Source: Planctomycetota bacterium
GTDB taxonomy: Bacteria; Planctomycetota; PLA2; JAEUHO01
NCBI GenBank assembly: GCA_020631815.1
Contig: JACKGW010000003.1
Location: 247,456-311,455, forward strand
Length of the DNA stretch: 64,000 nucleotides
Direction: 5' to 3'
Shown here: one piece after another, positions 43,167 to 51,158 of the stretch
Position numbering within the stretch: position 1 is the first letter of the stretch
Layout: every line of letters begins with the position of its first letter
Notes under the pieces: model-generated
Told to the model about the DNA's origin: nothing
Databases searched by the model: none
What the model saw: the letters and a program-made list of their open reading frames with translations, nothing else
Program-made: the position numbers and the translations under genes

Positions 43167-46100
43167 TCAGCCGAGTCGCTCGACCGCCTCGATGAGCGCG
43201 ACGTGGCCCATGCGGCGTGCGGCATCACGCGCCGCCTCGCGTGAACGCTCGAAGCCTGCCCGATCACCCTCGGCCAGAGCCGCCTGGGCCTCGAGCAGAT
43301 GCGCGGTGGCCTGGCGCTGCGCCCGCCGGTCGCTACCTGCCGACGTGAGGAGCTGCTCCGCTGCAGCGCGCTGTGCGGCCGGCGTGCGGTCGCCCACGGC
43401 GAGGCGCACCAGCGCGCGCACGCGCGTGACGCCATCCAGCGCCTCGTCGGCGGGAGGAAGCTCGGCGAGGCGAGCGGGAGCCTTCTCGCCGCGCACGATG
43501 TAGGCGAGCGCGAGGGCCTCCGCAGCGTCGATGCGATTCCCGGAGTCGCTCGACGTCGTCCCGATCTGGACGGCTGCCTCGAGGTGCTCGGCGGCCTCGA
43601 CGGCATCACCCTCGCGCAAGGCGGCCACCGCTCCGAGTGCGCGGGACCACAGGTGAGCCGGACTCAGGCCGGCGCGCTCGGCCAGCTCGCCCAGCTGCGC
43701 AATGCAGGCCCGCGCCTCCTCTTGGCGGCCGAGCGCAAGCAACAGGCTCGCGTGATGGAGGCGGGCGTAGGCGTGGCTGGCGGACGACCCGTCGGCCTCC
43801 AGCAGGTCGACGGCTGCCTGCGTGGCGCGGACGGCGTCGACCAAGCGTCCGTCGCACTCGTAGACCCGGGCCAAGTGCACGCCCGTGTGCGCGGCGTTGT
43901 CCTTGCGCCCCGCGAGCGCAAAGACACGCTGGGCCCGCTCGTAGATCTCGGGCACGCCGTCGACGCTGCCACGCAGGAAGCGCAGATACGCAAGGCTCAC
44001 GTCCGCGACGGCGGCATTGGCTCGACGCCCCAACCGGCGTGAGAGATCGGCCGCCTGGCCCCAGAGCGTCTCGGCGTCATCCGCATGACCGAGAGCGCGT
44101 GCGATCGTGGCGCGCACGGCAAGCGTCGTGCAGCGCTGGATGTCCTCGCCGCACGCACGAAACACCTCTTCCGCCTGGCGCGCCAGGGGCTCGGCCACGT
44201 CGGCTCGCCCCCGCAGGGCAACCTCGATCTGCGCAAGGCACAGCAGGGCGAGTCCTTGCTCCCGTCCCTCGGGCAGCCGACGCGCGGCGTCCGCGAGACG
44301 CTCGGCATCCAGCCCCTTGGGGCCGGCGTAATGGCGATGCAGCTCGGAGTCCACGACGAACGCGCGAAGGGCAAGCTCGTCGTTGCCCTGTGCCGTCGCC
44401 GCCTCGGAGAGGACGCGCAGCAAGCGAGCGGAGTCGTCCCGTCGCCCCAGGTCTGCCAAACAGCCCGCCAGTCCGATGAGCAGCTCGGCATGGGCATCGA
44501 CCGCCTCGGTCCACGCGAACGTCAACAACCCGGCGCGCTGGGCCAGCTCCACGGCGCGCAGGTTCTCCTGGCGCCGCACCGCTTGCGCCGCGGCTTCGGC
44601 CAAGAACGGCCGGGCGCGCTCGGGGGCTCCCGCGCGCTCCCAGTGGCGTCCGAGCCGCTGGGGGTCCACGGGCTCCGAGGCCCGGCGTGCATCCAAGTGC
44701 TCCGCCAAGAGGCGATGCACCTCGCGCCGCAGCTCGCCGCCGATCTGCTCGTAGATGACGTCGCGGTAGAGAACGTGCGCGAAGCGGTAGCCCTCTTGCG
44801 CAGACGTCACCAGGCCATGCTGGCGCTGCAGGGCCTGCAGGCGCTGCAAGCAGGGCAACAGGGGCAGCCCCAGCACGCTGGCCACGGCCCGGCCGTCGAA
44901 CTCCACCCCGTCCACCGACGAGGCGTCGAGCAGCATGCGGTCGCTCTCGTCGAGCAGCGCCACGCGCCCCGCGACGATGTCGCGCACGTGCCGGGGCACG
45001 CGACCTCCGACGGCCTCGAGAGACGGGACGCTCTGCGCAATGTCGAATGCGGCGGTTCCCTGGCGCGCCAGCTCGCGGAACACTTCCAGCGCGTACAGGG
45101 GATTCCCATCCGCCTTGCGCAGGACGATGTCCAGCATGCTGACGCCGAGCGGCGTCGATCCGGCCTCGCGCTCGAGAAGGGCGTGCAGGGCCTCGGGCGA
45201 CAGCGGAGGCAGCTGCACCTCGCGCGGTCCGGCCAGCTTCTGCAGGTCGCGCAGCGCAGACCACCACGCGACATCGTGGACCGTCGAGGTCTCGATGTCG
45301 GCATCCGTCGCCGTGGCAATCACGGCGACGGGCGCGTCGCCGAGATGGCGGATCACCTCGAGGAGCAAGTGCAGGTCTTCCACGTCGGCCACATGGACGT
45401 CGTCCACGAGGACCAAGAGCGGAGCGGCGAGCGCCAGCTCGCGAAGGACACGCTCGAGCGTCCAGGCGAAGCGCGTCGGCTCGGCCTGGTCCGCGTCACC
45501 CGAGGTGAGGAGCGCGAGGAGGTCGTCCGTCGAGGACACCGCCTGGCCAGGCGTTGGCGTGGCGCGCTCCGCACGCGCCGCACGCCCCAGGGCACGACGC
45601 AATCCGCCCGACGCGGCCAGCGGCACGGACAGCACCTGCATGCCCAGGCGGCGCCCCTGCTCGCCGGCTGCCGCGAGAACCGCACTCTTGCCGGCTCCCA
45701 GACGACCGCTGATCCATGCCAAGCCCCCGGTCCCGTCGTGGACGACGCGCTCCAAGAAGGCGGTGAGCGTGGCGAGCTCCGTCTCGCGACCGTAGAGCAG
45801 GGGGCGGTAGCGGGGCTGCGCTGCCGAAACGGGGGTCGGCGGCGGCTCAGGGGGAGCTGCCGCGCGTGGTGCGTCGTCCAGCAGCCCCAACGCCGCGCGA
45901 GCCGTGGCAGGCCGGGCCTCCGGCTCGCGGTGCAGGCACGCCCGGCACAGCGCGGCGAGATCACTGGCAACGTGCGGATCCAACGGCGCGGGTTCGCGTT
46001 CCGCGAGCGCGACGTAGAGCTCGGCCAGCGAGCCCGCAGGGAAGGGCAGGCGGCCGGAGAGCAGGCGGTACAGCAGCGCCCCCACGCTCCACAAGTCGGA

Positions 46101-46685
46101 GGCTTGGCTGGCGGGGCGACCGGCGAACACCTCGGGCGCCATGTACGCGGGCGTCCCTGCGAGTCGCGAGCCCTCCTGCGAAGAGAGCGACTCCTGGCCG
46201 ATCAGGTGGCCGAGCCCGAAGTCGGCCAGCTTGACGGCTCCACCGGATCCAAGCAGCACGTTGGCAGGCTTCACGTCGCGGTGGAGCACGCCCTGCTCGT
46301 GGGCCGTGGCAAGCGCCTCCAAGACGCCGCGGACGACGCGACGCACGTCCGACTCGGCAAGCTGACCGAGCTCGGCGAGGCGCTCCTCGAGCGTGCCGCC
46401 ATCCACGAGCTCCAGCTCGAAGACGAGCGACTCGTCGTCGGCGACGTGGAGCCGGTAGAGCGTGACCACGTAGGGACTGGACAACGCCCCCATCAGCCTC
46501 GCTTCGCGAAGCACCGCCCGCGCCCGGCGTTCACCCTCCGCCCCGCCCTCGCGCTCGACGACCTTGAGGGCGACGTGGCGGCCGATGATCTCGTCTCGCG
46601 CGCGGTACACGGTCGCGAACGCACCGGTCCCGATCTCGTCTTCGACGAGGAGGTCCCCGAATCGTTGACCGGACTCCAAGCGCAA
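43167..46685 (-). CDS. Ser/Thr protein kinase fused to AAA ATPase and helical-repeat scaffold
   Basis: 1172 codons from TTG 46685, with GGGGGG about 6 bases upstream; a second TTG two codons on is possible and there is no ATG. Residues 8-270 are a Hanks kinase: GTGAFATVY, Lys41, HRDVKPANVLL (Asp137), DFG 155-157, GTPAYMAPE. A short Pro-rich linker leads to a STAND/AAA-type ATPase: GRETELATLTAFLERV, Walker A GRLGAGKS (327-334) and Walker B LLVLVDDVHVAD. The remaining 600 residues are TPR-like helices. The order is that of PknK-type proteins and MalT-like STAND regulators, in which ligand binding to the repeats switches the ATPase. No membrane helix. It is divergent from the orthocaspase gene with a gap of about 90 bp. 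Confidence 0.9.
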   Translation of the reverse strand: MRLESGQRFGDLLVEDEIGTGAFATVYRARDEIIGRHVALKVVEREGGAEGERRARAVLREARLMGALSSPYVVTLYRLHVADDESLVFELELVDGGTLEERLAELGQLAESDVRRVVRGVLEALATAHEQGVLHRDVKPANVLLGSGGAVKLADFGLGHLIGQESLSSQEGSRLAGTPAYMAPEVFAGRPASQASDLWSVGALLYRLLSGRLPFPAGSLAELYVALAEREPAPLDPHVASDLAALCRACLHREPEARPATARAALGLLDDAPRAAAPPEPPPTPVSAAQPRYRPLLYGRETELATLTAFLERVVHDGTGGLAWISGRLGAGKSAVLAAAGEQGRRLGMQVLSVPLAASGGLRRALGRAARAERATPTPGQAVSSTDDLLALLTSGDADQAEPTRFAWTLERVLRELALAAPLLVLVDDVHVADVEDLHLLLEVIRHLGDAPVAVIATATDADIETSTVHDVAWWSALRDLQKLAGPREVQLPPLSPEALHALLEREAGSTPLGVSMLDIVLRKADGNPLYALEVFRELARQGTAAFDIAQSVPSLEAVGGRVPRHVRDIVAGRVALLDESDRMLLDASSVDGVEFDGRAVASVLGLPLLPCLQRLQALQRQHGLVTSAQEGYRFAHVLYRDVIYEQIGGELRREVHRLLAEHLDARRASEPVDPQRLGRHWERAGAPERARPFLAEAAAQAVRRQENLRAVELAQRAGLLTFAWTEAVDAHAELLIGLAGCLADLGRRDDSARLLRVLSEAATAQGNDELALRAFVVDSELHRHYAGPKGLDAERLADAARRLPEGREQGLALLCLAQIEVALRGRADVAEPLARQAEEVFRACGEDIQRCTTLAVRATIARALGHADDAETLWGQAADLSRRLGRRANAAVADVSLAYLRFLRGSVDGVPEIYERAQRVFALAGRKDNAAHTGVHLARVYECDGRLVDAVRATQAAVDLLEADGSSASHAYARLHHASLLLALGRQEEARACIAQLGELAERAGLSPAHLWSRALGAVAALREGDAVEAAEHLEAAVQIGTTSSDSGNRIDAAEALALAYIVRGEKAPARLAELPPADEALDGVTRVRALVRLAVGDRTPAAQRAAAEQLLTSAGSDRRAQRQATAHLLEAQAALAEGDRAGFERSREAARDAARRMGHVALIEAVERLG

Positions 46686-46778
46686 GGCGAGCCCCCCCGG
46701 GCCGGCGTCTGGTGGGGATCGTACCCCGCTGCATCGGCAAGACCGATTCGATAGGCTCCTGCGAAGGAGGGCCTCTGC

Positions 46779-49412
46779 ATGACGCGGCGAATAGGGACCA
46801 TCCTGGTCGTTGTCGCCTCGGCGATCGGGGCAGGGGTTTGGCTCTGGTGGCCGCGCTGGACGCCCGACGTCCCGCCCCCGCCCGAGCACGTCGACGCATT
46901 GGACCGCACCTTCGCCCTCCTCGTGGGTTGCACCGAGTACCCCGTGCTCAAGTCGTCCTGGGGCGCCACGTACTACGACCAGAAGATCCGCTTGCGCGGC
47001 CCGGCCGAGGACGTCCACCTCCTGGCCCGCACCCTGCGTGACTACCTGGGCGTGCCCGACGCGAACATGCGCCTCCTCGTGGGCTGGGGTGACGACGAGT
47101 CCACGCGGCCGACGCGCGCGAACGTGCTGGCCGCACTTGACGATCTCGCCAGCAAGGTCCAGGCCGGCGACCGCGTGATCTTCCAGTTCGCCGGCCACGG
47201 CACGCGCCAGCCCGACAAGGAGGGCGACGAGTCCGACGGGCTGGACGAGGTCCTGCTCACCGCGGACGCGGCGGGGATCATCGGGCGGTCGGGCGGCCTG
47301 CCGGGGGCCATCACGGATGACGAGATGCACGCCAAGCTGCGCGCCCTCGTCGATGCGGGAGCGACGGTCATCGCATTCTTCGACTGCTGTCACTCCGGCA
47401 CGCTCTCGCGAGACCCGACCATCCGCACGCGGGAGATCGAGCCCGAGAAGCTGGGGCTGCCGACGCTGCCCGACACGCTCCCGGACACGTCAGCGCCCGA
47501 AGAGGCGAACGCCCGCGACCTGAAGGGCATTGCCGCCGTCTACGCAGCCCGCTCCTACCAGCGGGCGCCCGAGATGCTCCTGCCGAAGGACTCGCGCGCC
47601 CCGGATCGTCGCTGGCACGGCCTCCTGACGTGGCACGTGGTGCGCGCCATCCAACGACACGGCGCCGGCCTGACCGTCGCGGAGCTGCAGGCGGTCCTCG
47701 TGGCGGCCTACCGGGCCCAGCCGTATGGCTCGGCAAGCCCCTACGCGGAAGGTGATCTCGCGATGCGGGTGGCTCGCGACGACGTGGCCGCGACGCATCC
47801 GTTGCAAGCGGTGCGCGAGGACGGCGAGCTGCGCTTGGATGGCGGCACGTTGCGCGGCATCGAGACAGGCGCACGCGTGGCGCTGTATAGGCTCGGCCAT
47901 CTCGGTGAGGACGACGCACGCGTGGGCACGGCCAGCGTCCAGCTGGCCCGCACGCTGGATGCCGTCTTGGCGCCGGTGACCGAGGCCGATGCTCTGCCCA
48001 CCGGCGACGGTCCCTTCGCGGCGAAGGTCGAGGCACCGGGCGTACCGGCCCTGCGCTTGTACGTGGATGTCGCGGGCCTCGATGCCGAGGCGCACCGCTA
48101 CCTCGATCCGGTGTTGGCCTCCCCGGAGGGAGCACGCTTCCAAGCGGTCGCGCCGGAGGATGCAAGCTGGAGGGCCTGGAGCGTAGACGGTGAGGTGCTC
48201 CTTGCACGGCGCGAGGCAGGAACCGGACCTGTCTTGAGCATGTCCGCCGCCGAGCTACCCGCCGGTTTGGAACAGGTCCTCAAGGCGGAGTCGATGCGCG
48301 GACTCGCCGAGCCCGGACGCCTGCCCCCGCTGCCCGACGGCCTTCGCGTCGAGCTGCTCTGGTTCGACCGGAAACCTGAGACCGACGACGACTGGGAGGC
48401 AGGACGAGCCTACGAGCCGGACCAGGACCTGCCCCCGGGTACCTGGTTGGGCTTCCGCGTCCGAAACAGCAGCCCGACACCCGTGGACGTGGCCATCGTC
48501 GGCATTGACGCTGCCGCAGGCGTGACCCTGCTCTTTCCCCGGGGCCAAGCCTCTCCTCGGCTGGAGGCACGCGCCCCCACATGGACGCGGGTCGGGCCTT
48601 GGCCCCTCGCCGACGTGCCTGTGGGAGCCGAGATGGCCCTGGCGCTCGCCATACCGCGCCCGGACGCCGGTGCGCCGTACGACTTCGCGGCACTGGAACG
48701 CCCCTCCCTCGCAACCGCTCGGGCAGCGACGACGCCCGCAGCCTCCACCGCGGACGCGTGGCTCCGTCGCTGGTCATCCCTAGGCGTGAGCGCACGTGGG
48801 GCGCCGACCTCCGGCGAGCTGATGGCGAGCGCGTTCAGGTGGCAGACGACCTTCGCGCCGTGGCGGCTCGATCCTGAGCTTGCCGCGACGGGTGAGGAGG
48901 TTCCTACCGGCGACCAAGTCCCGCTGCGAGACGGGGAGAGCGATGCGCCGCCTGCACTGGGCTTCGTGGGTGGGCACGATCTCTTCCTCCCCAAGACCAG
49001 TCTCCGGGCCGCTGCCTACGTCACCTGGAATGAAGACACGGTGCAGGTTCACCTCGACGCGGGTGGCACGCGCGGTTGGGCGGAGATGGCACCGCAAGCA
49101 CGCCGAGCCGCCGCGGCGAACGGGGTGCTGGGTGGCGACGTGGTGCTGCGCCGCGAGGCCACGCGAGACATCACGTTCGTGGGCCCCGTCGAGGAGGGTC
49201 GCGCGCAAGAGGTCTTGGCCGTCGCGCACGCGGGCTCGGCTACACGCTGGATCGCGCAGCCGGGGGATACGTGGCAGGCTCGACCGAGCTGGGCAAGCTG
49301 GCCAGACCTCGGTGTCTTGCGTCGCGGTGCCCAGCTGGATGGCCCAAGCGTCGCGCGCGCCGTCGCGCTGATCCAGCTGGCAAGCGGCAAAGCGACCGTA
49401 GGCTCGAAGTAG
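46779..49412 (+). CDS. Membrane-anchored orthocaspase (peptidase C14 family)
   Basis: 877 codons from ATG 46779, with AAGGAGG 8 bases upstream. An N-terminal hydrophobic segment (about 5-24) anchors or exports it. The caspase-fold p20 domain covers about 43-345: FALLVGCTEYP, IFQFAGHGTRQPD with catalytic His140, and FFDCCHSGTLSR with catalytic Cys204, the complete dyad. LLTWHVVRAIQRHG follows. About 555-650 looks like a DUF4384-type domain (GTWLGFRVRNSSPTPVDVAI, GVTLLFPRGQ), common behind bacterial caspases. The last 200 residues match nothing known. Orthocaspases cut after Arg or Lys; substrates and activation here are unknown. It is divergently paired with the kinase-AAA gene. Confidence 0.92.
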   Translation: MTRRIGTILVVVASAIGAGVWLWWPRWTPDVPPPPEHVDALDRTFALLVGCTEYPVLKSSWGATYYDQKIRLRGPAEDVHLLARTLRDYLGVPDANMRLLVGWGDDESTRPTRANVLAALDDLASKVQAGDRVIFQFAGHGTRQPDKEGDESDGLDEVLLTADAAGIIGRSGGLPGAITDDEMHAKLRALVDAGATVIAFFDCCHSGTLSRDPTIRTREIEPEKLGLPTLPDTLPDTSAPEEANARDLKGIAAVYAARSYQRAPEMLLPKDSRAPDRRWHGLLTWHVVRAIQRHGAGLTVAELQAVLVAAYRAQPYGSASPYAEGDLAMRVARDDVAATHPLQAVREDGELRLDGGTLRGIETGARVALYRLGHLGEDDARVGTASVQLARTLDAVLAPVTEADALPTGDGPFAAKVEAPGVPALRLYVDVAGLDAEAHRYLDPVLASPEGARFQAVAPEDASWRAWSVDGEVLLARREAGTGPVLSMSAAELPAGLEQVLKAESMRGLAEPGRLPPLPDGLRVELLWFDRKPETDDDWEAGRAYEPDQDLPPGTWLGFRVRNSSPTPVDVAIVGIDAAAGVTLLFPRGQASPRLEARAPTWTRVGPWPLADVPVGAEMALALAIPRPDAGAPYDFAALERPSLATARAATTPAASTADAWLRRWSSLGVSARGAPTSGELMASAFRWQTTFAPWRLDPELAATGEEVPTGDQVPLRDGESDAPPALGFVGGHDLFLPKTSLRAAAYVTWNEDTVQVHLDAGGTRGWAEMAPQARRAAAANGVLGGDVVLRREATRDITFVGPVEEGRAQEVLAVAHAGSATRWIAQPGDTWQARPSWASWPDLGVLRRGAQLDGPSVARAVALIQLASGKATVGSK

Positions 49413-49543
49413 GCCCTGGGGAGCGGCCCTCTTGACCGGGACTTCGGCCCGGTGGCAGCCTCTCCGGCAAGCGTGCCCTAGGGGCACGCCCGGCGCGGAG
49501 TGACCGGCATCTTCGTCGAGTCCTCCGATGGGAGGGCGCCATC

Positions 49544-50008
49544 ATGTCCGAAAGCACCAAGTCCATCCTGCTGCTCTTGCTGGGGCTGATCCTCGGCTAT
49601 CTCATCGGGCACTACGCGTTGCCGCCCGAGTGCAAGCCGGACGACGGCTCGCGCGGCGTGCTTGGCGTTCCACCGTCGCAGCTGCCTCAAGTGATCGAGA
49701 TTCCCGAGGGCTCGTGGCCCAAGTACGACTGCGAGGGCGCGCAGGCCATCCAACAGCTGGACGATCTGTTCGCGCTCTTGGAGCAAGCGGCCACGATGGA
49801 GCCGCCGCGCATCGACGAAGTGATGCAGATCCAGGTGGTCAACGCCATCTACGAGAACGCCAGCTGGCCGGACGATCCCACCAAGGGAGCCGAACGCTGC
49901 AAGGGCGTGAAGAAGGCCCTGCAGGACGCGCAAGCGATCGTCGAGGAGAGCAACCCCGGTCCCTACAACTGGACCGCGGTCATCGACGACTTGCAGATGG
50001 GCAACTAG
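49544..50008 (+). CDS. Small membrane-anchored protein, unrecognised
   Basis: 154 codons from ATG 49544; GGGAGG lies about 9 bases upstream. One N-terminal helix (about 7-26, SILLLLLGLILGYLIGHYA) is followed by an acidic soluble domain with four cysteines, including Cys30, Cys63 and one in AERCKGVKKAL, and ending in helices (QQLDDLFALLEQAAT, ALQDAQAIVEESN). The soluble part is probably outside the membrane. It stands alone between the orthocaspase and a convergent lipoprotein. No family recognised. Confidence 0.75.
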   Translation: MSESTKSILLLLLGLILGYLIGHYALPPECKPDDGSRGVLGVPPSQLPQVIEIPEGSWPKYDCEGAQAIQQLDDLFALLEQAATMEPPRIDEVMQIQVVNAIYENASWPDDPTKGAERCKGVKKALQDAQAIVEESNPGPYNWTAVIDDLQMGN

Positions 50009-50026
50009 GAATCGTGAGCGCTCGGC

Positions 50027-50470
50027 CTACTTGAGCCGCGCGATCACCTCGTCGGTACGGTCGGGGGGCGGCGCCACACCGTCGCGGCTCGCCTCGACCG
50101 TACCGGCTTCACCCACGTAGTCGTGGCCCAGGGCCCGCGCCATCGCGGCCACCGCCTCGTTGAAGCGCTGCGAAGCCTTGCGCATCAACAGGTGGTAGCG
50201 AGGCTGGCTGTCGCCCAGACCTTCGCGACGGATGTCCTGGTACTCCGGGATGCGCTCGTAGACGGGATCGCTGCGTACGACGGCCGGCTTCATGACCAGC
50301 GCCGCGCGTCCCAGGTAGGTGCGGCTCGCGTCCAAGACCGTGTAGTCGCCCAAGCCCCGCTCGGCGACGTCCTCGTCGGACGAGCCACAGCCCGCCCCGG
50401 CCAGCCCGAGACAAGCTGCCGTGACGAGCACGATCGTTCCTCGCAGGACTCGTGAGCCAACCCGCTTCAT
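50027..50470 (-). CDS. Small lipoprotein, unrecognised
   Basis: 147 codons from ATG 50470, with GGGAGGG about 5 bases upstream. The longer open frame upstream is not protein-like and would overlap the sigma-factor leader. The signal ends in lipobox LAGAGC (Cys28). The mature part is mostly helical and charged (MRKASQRFNEAVAAMARALG) and ends with VAPPPDRTDEVIARLK. Divergent from the sigma factor gene, sharing about 105 bp of upstream DNA. Confidence 0.75.
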   Translation of the reverse strand: MKRVGSRVLRGTIVLVTAACLGLAGAGCGSSDEDVAERGLGDYTVLDASRTYLGRAALVMKPAVVRSDPVYERIPEYQDIRREGLGDSQPRYHLLMRKASQRFNEAVAAMARALGHDYVGEAGTVEASRDGVAPPPDRTDEVIARLK

Positions 50471-50576
50471 CGCGCCCTCCCGGCGGACCTCCCCCACCGG
50501 CCGCCTGGGCGCCGACTGTACAGCCAGGGACCTGACGGTCTCGACGGAGCGCCGACTTTCGTATGCTCGGCGGCTG

Positions 50577-51158
50577 ATGGAGGAGCACGAGCCGCACACC
50601 GTGGAGAGGCTGCTGGAGCGCCTGGGCGCCGGCGACTCCTCCGCCGCACCGCAGCTGCTCGACCTGCTCCACGACGAGCTTCATGCGGTCGCCCACCGCC
50701 ACATGTCCCGCCAGCGGGCGGGGCACACGCTGCAGACCACGGCCCTGCTCAACGAGGCCTGGATGAGGCTGGCGCCGGCCGCCGGCGACCGCTGGCAGGA
50801 CCGACAGCACTTCGTGCGGGCGGCGGCACGCGCCATGCGCTTCGTGCTCGTGGACCACGCCCGCCGCCGTCTGGCGAAGAAGCGACAGCAACAGCGCGCC
50901 GAGCCCCTGGCCGACGGGTTGGCCGCGCCGGACACGGGCGACGCAACCGACGTCCTGGCCTTGGACGAGGCATTGCACGAGCTCGGCGAGAACGACGCCG
51001 AGCTGCTGTCCATCGTCGAGCTCCGCTACTTCGGCGGCCTCACGCTGGAAGAGGCCGGTCGCACGCTGGGCATGACGGTGCGTCAAGTCCATCGGCGCTG
51101 GACGATGGCGCGCGGCTGGCTTCGCCTGCGTCTCGAGTCGAGTCCCGATGGAGCGTGA
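50577..51158 (+). CDS. ECF-type RNA polymerase sigma factor (planctomycete HTLQTTAL group)
   Basis: 193 codons from ATG 50577 (MEEHEPHTVERLLERLGAGD). Region 2 is short and followed by the group's hallmark AGHTLQTTALLNEAWMRL at about 48-65 and FVRAAARAMRFVLVDHARRR. Region 4 is a clear helix-turn-helix: ELRYFGGLTLEEAGRTLGM then VRQVHRRWTMARGWLRLRL. This matches the TIGR02999/Sigma70_ECF family. Members usually lie beside Ser/Thr kinases that regulate them instead of an anti-sigma factor (family knowledge). That is the case here: the kinase gene begins 11 bases before this stop codon. Confidence 0.93.
   Translation: MEEHEPHTVERLLERLGAGDSSAAPQLLDLLHDELHAVAHRHMSRQRAGHTLQTTALLNEAWMRLAPAAGDRWQDRQHFVRAAARAMRFVLVDHARRRLAKKRQQQRAEPLADGLAAPDTGDATDVLALDEALHELGENDAELLSIVELRYFGGLTLEEAGRTLGMTVRQVHRRWTMARGWLRLRLESSPDGA

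Noticed and set aside
44085..46754. Plus-strand open frame of 889 codons under the kinase-AAA gene
   Set aside because: Antisense shadow; the minus-strand protein has complete kinase and ATPase motifs.
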